NCBI GenBank assembly: GCA_964356295.1
Contig: CAYHHE010000010.1
Span: 1 to 46,253, forward strand
From: CAVQGZ01 sp964356295
GTDB taxonomy: Bacteria; Actinomycetota; Actinomycetes; Jiangellales; Jiangellaceae
DNA length: 46,253 nt
Reading direction: 5' to 3'
Shown here one piece after another: positions 24,365 through 32,197 of this stretch. A program made the position numbers and the translations under genes. The notes beneath the pieces were generated by a model. The model did not search any database, was not told the DNA's origin, and saw only the letters and a program-made list of their open reading frames with translations. How positions within the stretch are numbered: the stretch's first letter is position 1; each line of letters opens with the position of its first letter.

Positions 24365-24520
24365 CTACTCGACCGAGACGTCCTGACCCGGCAGCCATGT
24401 CACCGCCCACGGGAACACCACGGTGAACAGCAGCCCGACGACCGCGGCGATCAGCGACAGCACCAGCAGGACGCGCAGGACGGTCGGTCCCGGGAGATGG
24501 TTCCAGATCCAGCCGTACAT
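24365..24520 (-). CDS. 51-residue membrane protein paired with sortase
   Basis: A short gene for a 51-residue protein that begins MYGWIWNHLPGPTVLRVLL and has one transmembrane segment (residues about 14-36), then VFPWAVTWLPGQDVSVE. It starts one base after the sortase stop codon, so translation is coupled. Proteins with the same WIW..LPGP opening and FPW motif are commonly found next to class E sortases in actinobacteria, but I know of no established function. A role as a sortase partner or membrane organiser is inference. Confidence 0.82.
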   Translation of the reverse strand: MYGWIWNHLPGPTVLRVLLVLSLIAAVVGLLFTVVFPWAVTWLPGQDVSVE

Positions 24521-24521
24521 C

Positions 24522-25217
24522 TCAGGTCTGCGTCCCCGTGGCGGTGGGTGTCGAGGAGGTGCCCACCAGGATTCCGTGCACGATCAGCCTCTCCTCCGAG
24601 CTCCAGCGGGGGTGGCACGTGGTCAAGGTGATGACGGCGGTTCTTGGCGTGGCTCCCGGCTCCCGGGGCACCGGGGCCAGGACCGCGGTGTCGTCCGGTC
24701 CGGTGACGTAGGACGTCGAGACCCGGTACAGATGCTCCTGCCCCTCGCGCTCGACGACGATCTCGTCGCCGGGCTCGAGCCGGTCCAGGTACGCGAACGG
24801 CTCCCCGTAGGTGGCCCGATGCCCGGCGACAGCGAAGTTGCCGACCTGCCCGGGCTCGGCGCTGTCGGGGTAGCGTCCAGGCCCTCGGGTGAGGTCGGCC
24901 AGGTCCACTCCTTGGACGACGATCCAGTTCCAGTCCTCACCGAGCCGGGGGATGCGCATACGTGCGTAGGCGTCGCCCGGCAGGGGCTCCGGCGTGGCCT
25001 GCGGCGGAGGGGCCTGCGGCGGCGCCGCCTCGACCGAAGGCTCCGGTGGTTCGGGATCGGTGGACTCGAACTCCCGCTCGAGCGCCTGCTGCTCGCCGGC
25101 GGTCTCGACACCGGTCCAGAACAGCGTGTAGACCGCGAACAGGCCGACGACCACCCCGGCGGTGATGAGCAGCTCGCCCACCACGCCAACGGTTGCGCGC
25201 ACGCGGTCGGCGGTCAC
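24522..25217 (-). CDS. class E sortase
   Basis: A 231-residue cell-surface transpeptidase. It has an N-terminal membrane anchor (about residues 12-34), a Pro/Glu-rich spacer to about residue 80, then the sortase barrel. Catalytic residues are His133 (VAGHRATYG), Cys201 (TLTTCHPRW) and Arg210 (SEERLIVHG). TLTTC is the class E signature. GTG 25217 is preferred to TTG 25235 because homologues start close to the anchor (ADRVRATVGVVGELL). No sorting-signal substrate lies nearby, as is usual for housekeeping class E sortases, which recognise LAXTG-type motifs on proteins encoded elsewhere. Confidence 0.9.
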   Translation of the reverse strand: MTADRVRATVGVVGELLITAGVVVGLFAVYTLFWTGVETAGEQQALEREFESTDPEPPEPSVEAAPPQAPPPQATPEPLPGDAYARMRIPRLGEDWNWIVVQGVDLADLTRGPGRYPDSAEPGQVGNFAVAGHRATYGEPFAYLDRLEPGDEIVVEREGQEHLYRVSTSYVTGPDDTAVLAPVPREPGATPRTAVITLTTCHPRWSSEERLIVHGILVGTSSTPTATGTQT

Positions 25218-25243
25218 CGGGTCCAGGGTACGCAACTTCTGGG

Positions 25244-25414
25244 ATGAGAGGATCCGCTCGCTCGCCGTCGTCCTCGCGGTGGTACGCCTTCCCCGCCGCG
25301 GACAGGTACCGGCACGACGTGGTCGATCCCGAGGGGGAGAACGCGGAGAACCTCGACGAGATCTACCCGGTGCTCGGCCCGCTCATCGGGTTGCCCGAGC
25401 TGTCGGCTCCCTGA
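25244..25414 (+). CDS. hypothetical 56-residue protein
   Basis: A small plus-strand frame from ATG 25244 whose latter part reads WYAFPAADRYRHDVVDPEG and LDEIYPVLGPLIGLPEL, more protein-like than a typical shadow frame. No family is recognised. It overlaps the 3' end of the converging phosphoribosyltransferase gene by 52 bases and is divergent from the sortase gene. It may be a real small protein or chance. Confidence 0.3.
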   Translation: MRGSARSPSSSRWYAFPAADRYRHDVVDPEGENAENLDEIYPVLGPLIGLPELSAP

Positions 25415-26046
25415 GCAGCCAGCACCTGGCGCACCTCTGCGTCGCTGACCTGGCTGAAGTCGCGGTACCACTCCCCGACCGCGTAGAACGGTTCCGGAAC
25501 CTGGAGGCAGACCACCTCGTCGACGTCACGGGAGAGCACCGCGAGGGTGTCGCGGGGAGCGACCGGCACGGCCAGGACGACCCGGGCCGGACGATCGGTC
25601 TCACGGTGGCGCAGCGCCCTGACCGCCGCCCGCGCCGTGGCCCCGGTCGCCAGGCCGTCGTCGACGACCACGGCCGTTCGACCGGCCAGCGCGACCGACG
25701 GACGCACTCCTCGGTACTCCTGCTCACGCTGGTCGGCCACCTGCTGCTCCTCGGCGACGACGCGGGTCAGAGTCGCCTCGTCGATGCCCAGCGAGGCGAG
25801 CACGTCCTCGTTGCGCACGATCGAGCCCGCCGCCAGGGCTCCCATCGCGAGCTCGCGGTGCCCGGGGACGCCGAGCTTGCGCACGACGAGGACGTCCAGC
25901 GGGGCGCCGAGCTCCCGGGCGACCTCGGCGGCGACGGTGACCCCGCCGCGCGCCAGGCCGAGGACGACCATGTCCTCGCCGTCGCGCCGCCGCTGCGCGA
26001 CGGCTCGGCCCAGCGCGCGTCCGGCCTCGGTTCGGTCGGCGAACAC
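25363..26046 (-). CDS. phosphoribosyltransferase-domain protein
   Basis: A 227-residue protein with a type I phosphoribosyltransferase fold. It has an N-terminal LARGGVTVAAEVARELGAPL, the VVRKLGVPGHRELAMGA flexible loop, and a PRPP-binding loop VVVDDGLATGATARAAVRAL. The C-terminus EPFYAVGEWYRDFSQVSDAEV is characteristic of the group that includes mycobacterial Rv0571c. The base substrate is unknown for this group. GTG 26046 directly follows the TGA of the carbonic anhydrase gene with no intervening base, so the two are coupled. Confidence 0.9.
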   Translation of the reverse strand: MFADRTEAGRALGRAVAQRRRDGEDMVVLGLARGGVTVAAEVARELGAPLDVLVVRKLGVPGHRELAMGALAAGSIVRNEDVLASLGIDEATLTRVVAEEQQVADQREQEYRGVRPSVALAGRTAVVVDDGLATGATARAAVRALRHRETDRPARVVLAVPVAPRDTLAVLSRDVDEVVCLQVPEPFYAVGEWYRDFSQVSDAEVRQVLAAQGADSSGNPMSGPSTG

Positions 26047-26916
26047 TCAGCGGACCCCCCCGGGCGCGTGGTCCAGGAGCCGGGACAAGCGGGAGCCGAA
26101 GGCGATCTCGTTAAGTGTGTGGGAGAACGACGCGCCGTCGGCGGGGGCGTCGACCAGACCGGCGGCCCACTCGCTCGTCACCCCGGGCAGGCCCACCTGC
26201 CGACTCAGCAGGTCGTACACCCCGTAGGCGGCATCGATCCGACGATCTGCCGGGATGACCTGCTGGGAGATGCGGGCCGCGATCGTCGCCGCGATGGTGC
26301 CGGCGTTGGCGACAACGGCGAGGTCGATCAGGGCGTCGCGGTAGCCGGGGCGGTTTGCCACCTCGGGCCCGTGCACCGCCTCCAGGGCGTAGGCGGCGAG
26401 CCGCACCGGGCCCAGGAGGTTCTGCACCAGCGCGAGCAGCGGTCTGCTGTTCCCGAGCCCCAGGTAGGACGGCGGGTCGAGGTAGATGTCGACGGCCGCG
26501 CTCACCGCTCCGCACCCGGTGTGGCCCAACGACAGGCTCAGCTGCACGGTGGGGAGCTGGGCGACGGCGAAGTCCAGCGAGCCGAGGGCGGTCTCGCTGA
26601 GCACGCCACCGGCGACCCGCACCACGAACAGGTCGTTCGCCCGCTGTCCCAGCAGCAGCTCCAGCGGCACCCGGGCGTCCGCGCAGGACACCGCGGTTGC
26701 GAACGGGCGCTGCTCGGGCGGCTCGCCGGTGGGGGACACCCCCAGCTCCTCAGGGGCGAGCTGGACAAGCTGCGGTTCGGTGGCCTCGTCGAGCCCGAAC
26801 AGCGCAGCGAAGTCCTCGTTGCCCTTCTCCAGCCGCCGGCGAGCCGCTGCCGGGTCGGCCGGTTGCGGCACCCGCGGCATGCTCGAGTCGCCGATCCTCC
26901 AGACGATCTCCCTCAT
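26047..26916 (-). CDS. beta-class carbonic anhydrase
   Basis: Interconverts carbon dioxide and bicarbonate. The 289-residue protein has the zinc and catalytic signature: SCADARVP (Cys78, Asp80, Arg82) and GHTGCGAV (His132, Cys135). It is longer than the usual 200-230 residues, having an N-terminal extension of about 30 residues and a longer helical C-terminal part. ATG 26916 follows AGAGG; the longer reading upstream would run through the divergent DUF1876 gene. It is the first gene of a two-gene unit with the phosphoribosyltransferase and is divergent from the DUF1876 gene across a gap holding an inverted repeat. Confidence 0.92.
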   Translation of the reverse strand: MREIVWRIGDSSMPRVPQPADPAAARRRLEKGNEDFAALFGLDEATEPQLVQLAPEELGVSPTGEPPEQRPFATAVSCADARVPLELLLGQRANDLFVVRVAGGVLSETALGSLDFAVAQLPTVQLSLSLGHTGCGAVSAAVDIYLDPPSYLGLGNSRPLLALVQNLLGPVRLAAYALEAVHGPEVANRPGYRDALIDLAVVANAGTIAATIAARISQQVIPADRRIDAAYGVYDLLSRQVGLPGVTSEWAAGLVDAPADGASFSHTLNEIAFGSRLSRLLDHAPGGVR

Positions 26917-26952
26917 AGGACCTCTGCCCCCTCCTGCGGTCCCGGGTGGACC

Positions 26953-26971
26953 GACTACCGTCACGGTAGTC
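26953..26971. promoter_or_regulatory. inverted repeat in the carbonic anhydrase / DUF1876 gap
   Basis: GACTACCG and CGGTAGTC form perfect 8-base arms around TCA. The site lies in the 75-base divergent gap, 36 bases from the carbonic anhydrase start and 20 bases before the DUF1876 start. A second weaker inverted repeat, GGTCC and GGACC with five bases between, occupies 26938-26952. Both look like operator sites rather than terminators, given their place between two divergent start codons. Confidence 0.5.
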
Positions 26972-26991
26972 CGAGAGGGTGGGTGAACTGG

Positions 26992-27255
26992 ATGGAGTCC
27001 ATGCACGCCAAGCGGTGGACCGTGACGATCAACATCGACGAGGTCGATGACGACCGCACGAGGGCGCACGCGGTGCTCGACACCGGTGGGTCGAGCCACA
27101 TCACCGGTGAGGGTTTCGCGCGGCGCAATCCCACCGACCGGCCGGTGCCGGAGGTCGGGGACGAGCTGGCGGCCGGCAGGGCGCTGTCCGACCTGGCGCA
27201 CCGCCTCCTCGACGTCGCCGCCGAGGACATCGAGGCCTTCGCCGCCGCCCAGTAA
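26992..27255 (+). CDS. DUF1876 (dsRBD-like) family protein
   Basis: An 87-residue cytosolic protein. It has the family pattern: a K-R-W-T-V-x-I first strand (KRWTVTINIDE), an acidic turn (VDDDRTRAHAVLDTG), GEGFARRNPTD, and a C-terminal helix ending LAHRLLDVAAEDIEAF. ATG 26992 is chosen with GAGAGGGTGG just upstream; GTG 26983 and ATG 27001 are also in frame. Members are common in actinobacteria and often sit near stress genes; no biochemical role is established. Confidence 0.85.
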   Translation: MESMHAKRWTVTINIDEVDDDRTRAHAVLDTGGSSHITGEGFARRNPTDRPVPEVGDELAAGRALSDLAHRLLDVAAEDIEAFAAAQ

Positions 27256-27305
27256 TCCCGCGGCCGCCTCGACCCTCCCCCCACTGATCACGTTTGGCAC
27301 GTTCG

Positions 27306-27345
27306 CGTGGGGTTTGCACGGTGCCGAACCCGTGCAAACCCCACG
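27306..27345. terminator. strong hairpin with 16-bp perfect stem
   Basis: CGTGGGGTTTGCACGG and its exact reverse complement flank an 8-base loop. It lies 50 bases after the DUF1876 stop and 145 bases before the end of the converging MFS gene, so it could terminate transcription from either side. There is no T tract. The stem also looks like a dispersed intergenic repeat rather than an ordinary terminator. Confidence 0.6.
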
Positions 27346-27489
27346 TTGACCATGCAGAGGGCCGCGCCGAGCTCTGCGAGGGGGCTGAGCTGTCCGACGG
27401 GGCGCGCTGTGCCGTCAGCGGGGCCGCGCTGAGCTGTCCGGGGGGCCGCGCCGAACCCCGACCTTCGAAGGACGCCGCGCAGGGCGGCG
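27346..27489. repeat. GC-rich intergenic spacer with short direct repeats
   Basis: GCTGAGCTGTCCG occurs at 27384-27396 and again at 27428-27440, 44 bases apart, embedded in alternating GGGCCGCGC segments (about 27360 and 27421, with a similar one near 27444). No plausible reading frame is seen. It may be a degenerate tandem repeat. Confidence 0.5.
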
Positions 27490-28746
27490 TCAGCGGTTCG
27501 CTGGCGGTCTGAGCCTTCCGGCGAGCAACCCGTAGGCGCCGGCAGCCACCCCGCCGAGGACGAGCCCCGCACCGATGCTGGCGGAGTCGGCGACCAAGCC
27601 GACCAGCGGAGGCATGACGAGGAAGCCCAGCCGGGCAACCCAGGACACGACTGTGACGCCGTCACCCGAGCGCACCCCAGGCCAGTGCCCGGCCGCGTGG
27701 AACAGCGTCGGGAACGCCGGGGCGATGCCCAGCCCGATGACGGCGAACCCGACGATGGACAATGGCAAGCTCGGCGAGGTCAGCACGACGACGTAGCCGA
27801 GCATGGCCAGCATCCCACCGACCCTCGCGACCGCCACCGCCCCGACCCGGTCGGTGACCCGGTCTGCGGCGAAGCGGCTGAGCAGCATCGCAACCGAGAA
27901 GGACGTGTACCCCAGGCCGGCCAGGCCCGGCGGGGCGTCGCGTCCCTCGGCGAGGTAGAGCGTGCTCCAGGTGCCCGCCACGTCCTCGCCCATCCCGGCC
28001 AGCACCGCCAGCGCGCCGACCCAGGCCAGCGGGCGCAACGCGCGCCCCACGCCGCCGGATGCGCGTCCCGCGGCAGGAGCGTCTGCGCTGCTCGAGGGAG
28101 GTGGGACGGGTCGGCCAGTCGCCTCACCAGCCGGGCCAGGCGCGGTCAGGTCTGCCGGGTCGGGCCCGGGCAGGCGCCAGGCGGCGGCCGTCCCGGAAGC
28201 GGCCACCGCGACCAGCCCGACCACGCCGAGGTGCAGGGTCAGCGGGACGCCCAGCCCAGCCGCCGCCGTCCCGATGGCCGCGCCGGTGGCGGCCCCGACG
28301 CTCCACAGCCCGTGCAGCCCGTTGATGAGCGAACGCCGGTACTGCTGCTGGACCCGCAGCCCGTGAGCGTTCATCGCCGCGTCCATCACCCCGTCAGCCG
28401 CCCCCAGCGCGAGGTAGGTCGCGGCCAGCGCAGCCCACGAGGGCGCCACCGCGAGCAGCGGCAGTCCGGAGCCGAGCGCGGTCCCGGCCACAGCTGCCAC
28501 CGGTGCCGAGCCGAACCGTGCGATGAGCCGCCCGGTCAGCGGGACCCCGACCAAAGAGCCGACCGGGGCCGCGGCCAGCGCCAGGCCCAGGGCGGTGTTC
28601 GTCAGACCGAGATCCGCCTTGATCTCCGGCAGCCGCGGCAAGACCGTGGTCAACCCAAGAGCGTTGACGAAGAACAGCAGCCCCACCGCGACGCGCGCGC
28701 GCCGTGCGCGTCCGGAGGGATCCTCCACTCCGGTAGCGTCCTCCAC
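27490..28746 (-). CDS. MFS transporter
   Basis: A 418-residue major facilitator transporter with about 12 helices. The segments LLFFVNALGLTTVLPRLPEIKADLGLTNTALGLALAAAP and RLIARFGSAPV (helix 2-3 loop) fit the family, and AADRVTDRVG repeats the loop in the second half. A long Pro/Ala-rich central loop lies between helices 6 and 7. GTG 28746 is a reasonable start, about 20 residues before the first helix; the longer frame runs through the divergent small gene. The substrate is unknown. It resembles sugar/fosmidomycin-type MFS proteins. Confidence 0.88.
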   Translation of the reverse strand: MEDATGVEDPSGRARRARVAVGLLFFVNALGLTTVLPRLPEIKADLGLTNTALGLALAAAPVGSLVGVPLTGRLIARFGSAPVAAVAGTALGSGLPLLAVAPSWAALAATYLALGAADGVMDAAMNAHGLRVQQQYRRSLINGLHGLWSVGAATGAAIGTAAAGLGVPLTLHLGVVGLVAVAASGTAAAWRLPGPDPADLTAPGPAGEATGRPVPPPSSSADAPAAGRASGGVGRALRPLAWVGALAVLAGMGEDVAGTWSTLYLAEGRDAPPGLAGLGYTSFSVAMLLSRFAADRVTDRVGAVAVARVGGMLAMLGYVVVLTSPSLPLSIVGFAVIGLGIAPAFPTLFHAAGHWPGVRSGDGVTVVSWVARLGFLVMPPLVGLVADSASIGAGLVLGGVAAGAYGLLAGRLRPPANR

Positions 28747-28777
28747 ATTGCCAACGCCGAGGTGACGGGGGTCAGTG

Positions 28778-29086
28778 ATGTGCGGGTGCTTCGTGCTCGC
28801 CCTGGGAGCGTTCGCGCCGCGCCTGGCGCTGCTTCTCATGGCCCTGTTCAACGACGAGATCACCGAAGCCTTCGACGGCAGCTGGCTGGTGCCGCTGATC
28901 GGATGGTTCCTGCTGCCCTACTCCACCCTGGCCTATGTGCTGGTGCACTGGTTGACCGGCGACGTCGGCGGGTTCAACTGGCTGTTCGTCGCGCTCGGCT
29001 TCGTCATGGACATCGGCTCGTACGTCGGCAGCTGGACGCGTCGCAGCGACGTGACCACGTACTACACCCGGGACAGCCCGGCGTGA
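28778..29086 (+). CDS. small membrane protein (conserved actinobacterial type)
   Basis: A 102-residue protein with three hydrophobic segments. It begins with a short Cys-containing MCGCFVLAL, then PRLALLLMALFNDEI, the motif WLVPLIGWFLLPYSTLAYV and a C-terminal helix GFVMDIGSY. It resembles a widespread family of small actinobacterial membrane proteins without a known role. ATG 28778 follows GAGGTGACGGGGGT; GTG 28775 is also possible. It is divergent from the MFS gene with a 31-base gap and precedes pntA by about 140 bases. Confidence 0.78.
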   Translation: MCGCFVLALGAFAPRLALLLMALFNDEITEAFDGSWLVPLIGWFLLPYSTLAYVLVHWLTGDVGGFNWLFVALGFVMDIGSYVGSWTRRSDVTTYYTRDSPA

Positions 29087-29227
29087 CTGTGAGTGTCGGC
29101 CCGCTCCGGCCAAGTGACCAAGAGCACGTCGCAGACCGGGCCGAGAGTCCCTTCCGTGCCCAGGGGGGCTGCCCAGTAGCGTCCCGCTCGATCAGGTGTG
29201 TGTGTACTGCGCCCGAAAGGACCAACC

Positions 29228-30754
29228 GTGCGTATCGGTGTCCCCCGTGAGTCCAAACCCGGTGAGACCCGGGTAGCGGCAACTCCCAAGACCGTCGAGC
29301 AGATCACCAAGCTCGGATACGACGTCGTCATCGAGTCCGGGGCGGGCCTGGCCGCCTCCTTCGACGACGCTGCCTACACCAGCGCCGGGGCCAGCATCGG
29401 TGGTGCCGAGGTGTGGGACGCCGAGATCATCATGAAGATCAACGCGCCGACCGAGGAGGAGCTGGGACGCCTGCGGGCCGGCCAGACCATCATGAGCCTG
29501 CTCGCTCCGGCGCTCGCACCCGACCTGGTCGACTCGCTGGCCGCCAGGGGGGTCACCGCACTGGCGATGGATGCGGTGCCTCGGATCTCGCGGGCGCAGT
29601 CCTTGGACGTGCTGTCCTCGATGGCGAACATCGCCGGGTACCGCGCGGTGATCGAGGCGGCACACGAGTTCGGCTCACTGTTCACCGGTCAGGTGACCGC
29701 CGCCGGCAAGGTGCCCCCAGCGAAGGTGCTCGTCGTCGGTGCCGGTGTCGCCGGGCTGGCAGCGATCGGCACCGCCAACAGCCTCGGTGCCATCGTGCGG
29801 TCCTTCGATGCCAGGCCCGAGGTCGCTGAGCAGGTCGAGTCGATGGGTGCGGAGTTCCTGCGGATCGACGTCGAGGAGACCGGCCCGAGCGCGACCGGCT
29901 ACGCCACGCAGACGAGCGCGGACTTCGACGCCAAGGCTGCCGCGATGTACGCCGAGCAGGCCAAGGACGTCGACATCATCATCACCACGGCGCTCATCCC
30001 GGGACGCCCGGCGCCCCGGTTGATCACCGAGGAGATGGTCGCCTCGATGAAGCCGGGCAGCGTCGTCGTCGACATGGCCGCCGCCAACGGGGGCAACGTC
30101 GCCGGGTCGGTCGCAGACAAGAAGGTCGTCAGCGCCAACGGTGTGACGATCCTCGGCTACACCGACCTCCCCGGCCGGCTGCCCACGCAGGCCTCACAGC
30201 TGTTCGGTACGAACCTGGTCAACCTGCTCAAGCTGACGACCCCGGAGAAGGACGGCCAGTTCGTCCTCGACCTCGACGACGTCGTCATCCGCGGAATGAC
30301 CGTGACGAAGCAGGGTGAGGTCCTCTGGCCACCGCCTGCGGTCGCGGTCTCAGCGGCACCGGCGGCCGCGGCACTGGCCCCGGTCGAGCCGAAGCCGGTG
30401 AAGGTTAAGGACCCCAACCGCAAGTTCTGGTACGTCGGCGCAGGGGCGGCGCTCCTGCTGATCCTGGCGCCCTTCCTTCCGGCCTCGTTCCTGCCTCAGC
30501 TCACCGTCTTCGCCCTGGCCATCGTCATCGGCTACTACGTCATCGGCAACGTCCACCACGCCCTTCACACGCCGTTGATGTCGGAGACGAACGCGATCTC
30601 CGGCGTCATCGTGGTCGGGGCCCTGCTCCAGCTCGGCACCGGCAACACGCTCATCACGGTGCTCGCGTCCATCGGCGTCCTCATCGCCAGCATCAACGTG
30701 TTCGGTGGGTTCCTGGTGACCTACCGGATGCTCAACATGTTCCGGAAGGCCTGA
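29228..30754 (+). CDS. pntA: NAD(P) transhydrogenase alpha subunit (fused form)
   Basis: With PntB, couples proton entry to hydride transfer from NADH to NADP+. The 508-residue protein is the fused alpha form. The NAD-binding domain I (residues 1 to about 380) has RIGVPRESKPGETRVA, the Rossmann loop VVGAGVAGLAAIGTA, and DLPGRLPTQASQLFGTN. An Ala/Pro linker follows, then about four C-terminal membrane helices (YVGAGAALLLIL, then the NVHHALHTPLMSETNAISG loop). GTG 29228 follows AAAGGA. Many actinobacteria, such as mycobacteria, encode this subunit as two genes, so the fused form is notable. pntB starts three bases after the stop. Confidence 0.96.
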   Translation: MRIGVPRESKPGETRVAATPKTVEQITKLGYDVVIESGAGLAASFDDAAYTSAGASIGGAEVWDAEIIMKINAPTEEELGRLRAGQTIMSLLAPALAPDLVDSLAARGVTALAMDAVPRISRAQSLDVLSSMANIAGYRAVIEAAHEFGSLFTGQVTAAGKVPPAKVLVVGAGVAGLAAIGTANSLGAIVRSFDARPEVAEQVESMGAEFLRIDVEETGPSATGYATQTSADFDAKAAAMYAEQAKDVDIIITTALIPGRPAPRLITEEMVASMKPGSVVVDMAAANGGNVAGSVADKKVVSANGVTILGYTDLPGRLPTQASQLFGTNLVNLLKLTTPEKDGQFVLDLDDVVIRGMTVTKQGEVLWPPPAVAVSAAPAAAALAPVEPKPVKVKDPNRKFWYVGAGAALLLILAPFLPASFLPQLTVFALAIVIGYYVIGNVHHALHTPLMSETNAISGVIVVGALLQLGTGNTLITVLASIGVLIASINVFGGFLVTYRMLNMFRKA

Positions 30755-30757
30755 GTC

Positions 30758-32197
30758 ATGGAACTGACCACCCCGACCCTGGTGACCGCGGCCTATCTGG
30801 TCACCGCGCTCCTGTTCATCCTCGCCTTCGCCAACCTGAACAAGCACGAGACGGCCAAGCACGGCAACTACTTCGGCGTCGCCGGCATGACGGTCGCGAT
30901 CGTGTCGACGATCGGTCTGGCGATCGACCGGGACGGCATCGAGGTTGTGGCCTACATCGTCGCCGCGATGCTCATCGGCGCTCTCGTCGGCATCTGGCGC
31001 GCCCGCACCGTCGAGATGACCGGAATGCCGGAGCTCATCGCGATCTTGCACTCGTTCGTCGGGGCCGCCGCCGTGCTCGTGGCGTACAACTCGTTCCTCG
31101 AGGCCGAGGAAGACCCGCAGGTCAAGGCGCTGTACGAAGAGCTCGGAACCACCAACATCCACAACGGCGAGGTGTTCCTGGGTGTCTTCATCGGGGCGGT
31201 GACTCTCACCGGCTCGATCGTCGCCTTCCTCAAGCTCAGCGCCCGGATGAAGTCCGCACCGTTGATGCTGCCGGCTCGGCACTGGCTGAACCTGGCGGCC
31301 GTGCTGGTCTCCCTGGGTCTCATGGTGTGGTTCATCATCGAGCCGTCCATCGTTCCGCTGGCCATCATGACGGTGGTCGCGCTCGCGTTCGGATGGCACC
31401 TTGTCGCCTCGATCGGTGGCGGGGACATGCCAGTCGTGATCTCGATGCTCAACAGCTACTCGGGGTGGGCGGCTGCCGCGACAGGCTTCCTGCTCAACAA
31501 CAACCTGCTCATCGTCGCGGGCGCGCTGGTCGGCTCCTCGGGTGCCTACCTGAGCTACATCATGTGCATCGGGATGAACCGCTCGTTCGTCTCGGTCATC
31601 GCCGGTGGCTTCGGGACGGACGGTCAGATCGCCGGCGAGGCCAAGGACTACGGCGAGCACCGCGAGATCAACGCCGAGGAGGCCGCCAACCTGCTGGCCG
31701 AGGCCTCGTCGGTCATCATCACCCCCGGCTATGGCATGGCCGTGGCGCAGGCTCAGTACCCGGTGGCCGAGCTCACCCGGAGGCTGCGCGAGAACGGGAC
31801 GGAGGTTCGCTTCGGCATCCACCCGGTGGCCGGACGGCTCCCCGGTCACATGAACGTTCTGCTCGCCGAGGCGAAGGTTCCCTACGACATCGTGCTGGAG
31901 CTCGACGAGATCAACGACGACTTCAGTGACACCGATGTCGTCCTGGTCATCGGGGCGAACGACACGGTCAACCCGGCGGCCATCGACGAGCCGGGCAGCC
32001 CGATCGAGGGGATGCCGGTGCTGCACGTGTGGGAGGCCAAGGACGTCATCGTCTTCAAGAGGTCGATGGCCACTGGCTACGCCGGCGTGCAGAACCCGCT
32101 GTTCTTCAAGGAGAACTCCCAGATGCTCTTCGGGGACGCCAAGGTGCGCGTGGAAGACATCGTCGCCGCGCTGCCCAGCCGCGTCCCGGCGGCCTAG
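30758..32197 (+). CDS. pntB: NAD(P) transhydrogenase beta subunit
   Basis: A 479-residue beta subunit with about nine N-terminal helices (membrane domain II), then the NADP-binding domain III. The latter carries ITPGYGMAVAQAQYPVAEL, GIHPVAGRLPGHMNVLLAEA and VLVIGANDTVNPAA, the classic NADP(H)-site segments. ATG 30758 starts three bases after the pntA stop. The gene ends in a 4-base overlap with the converging upp. The enzyme would supply NADPH, useful for thiol redox balance alongside hydrogen-derived reductant in this locus. Confidence 0.97.
   Translation: MELTTPTLVTAAYLVTALLFILAFANLNKHETAKHGNYFGVAGMTVAIVSTIGLAIDRDGIEVVAYIVAAMLIGALVGIWRARTVEMTGMPELIAILHSFVGAAAVLVAYNSFLEAEEDPQVKALYEELGTTNIHNGEVFLGVFIGAVTLTGSIVAFLKLSARMKSAPLMLPARHWLNLAAVLVSLGLMVWFIIEPSIVPLAIMTVVALAFGWHLVASIGGGDMPVVISMLNSYSGWAAAATGFLLNNNLLIVAGALVGSSGAYLSYIMCIGMNRSFVSVIAGGFGTDGQIAGEAKDYGEHREINAEEAANLLAEASSVIITPGYGMAVAQAQYPVAELTRRLRENGTEVRFGIHPVAGRLPGHMNVLLAEAKVPYDIVLELDEINDDFSDTDVVLVIGANDTVNPAAIDEPGSPIEGMPVLHVWEAKDVIVFKRSMATGYAGVQNPLFFKENSQMLFGDAKVRVEDIVAALPSRVPAA

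Noticed and set aside
30350..32026. Long open minus-strand frame of 558 codons
   Set aside because: Antisense to pntA and pntB; rich in Asp, Arg, His and Gln with no recognisable domain.
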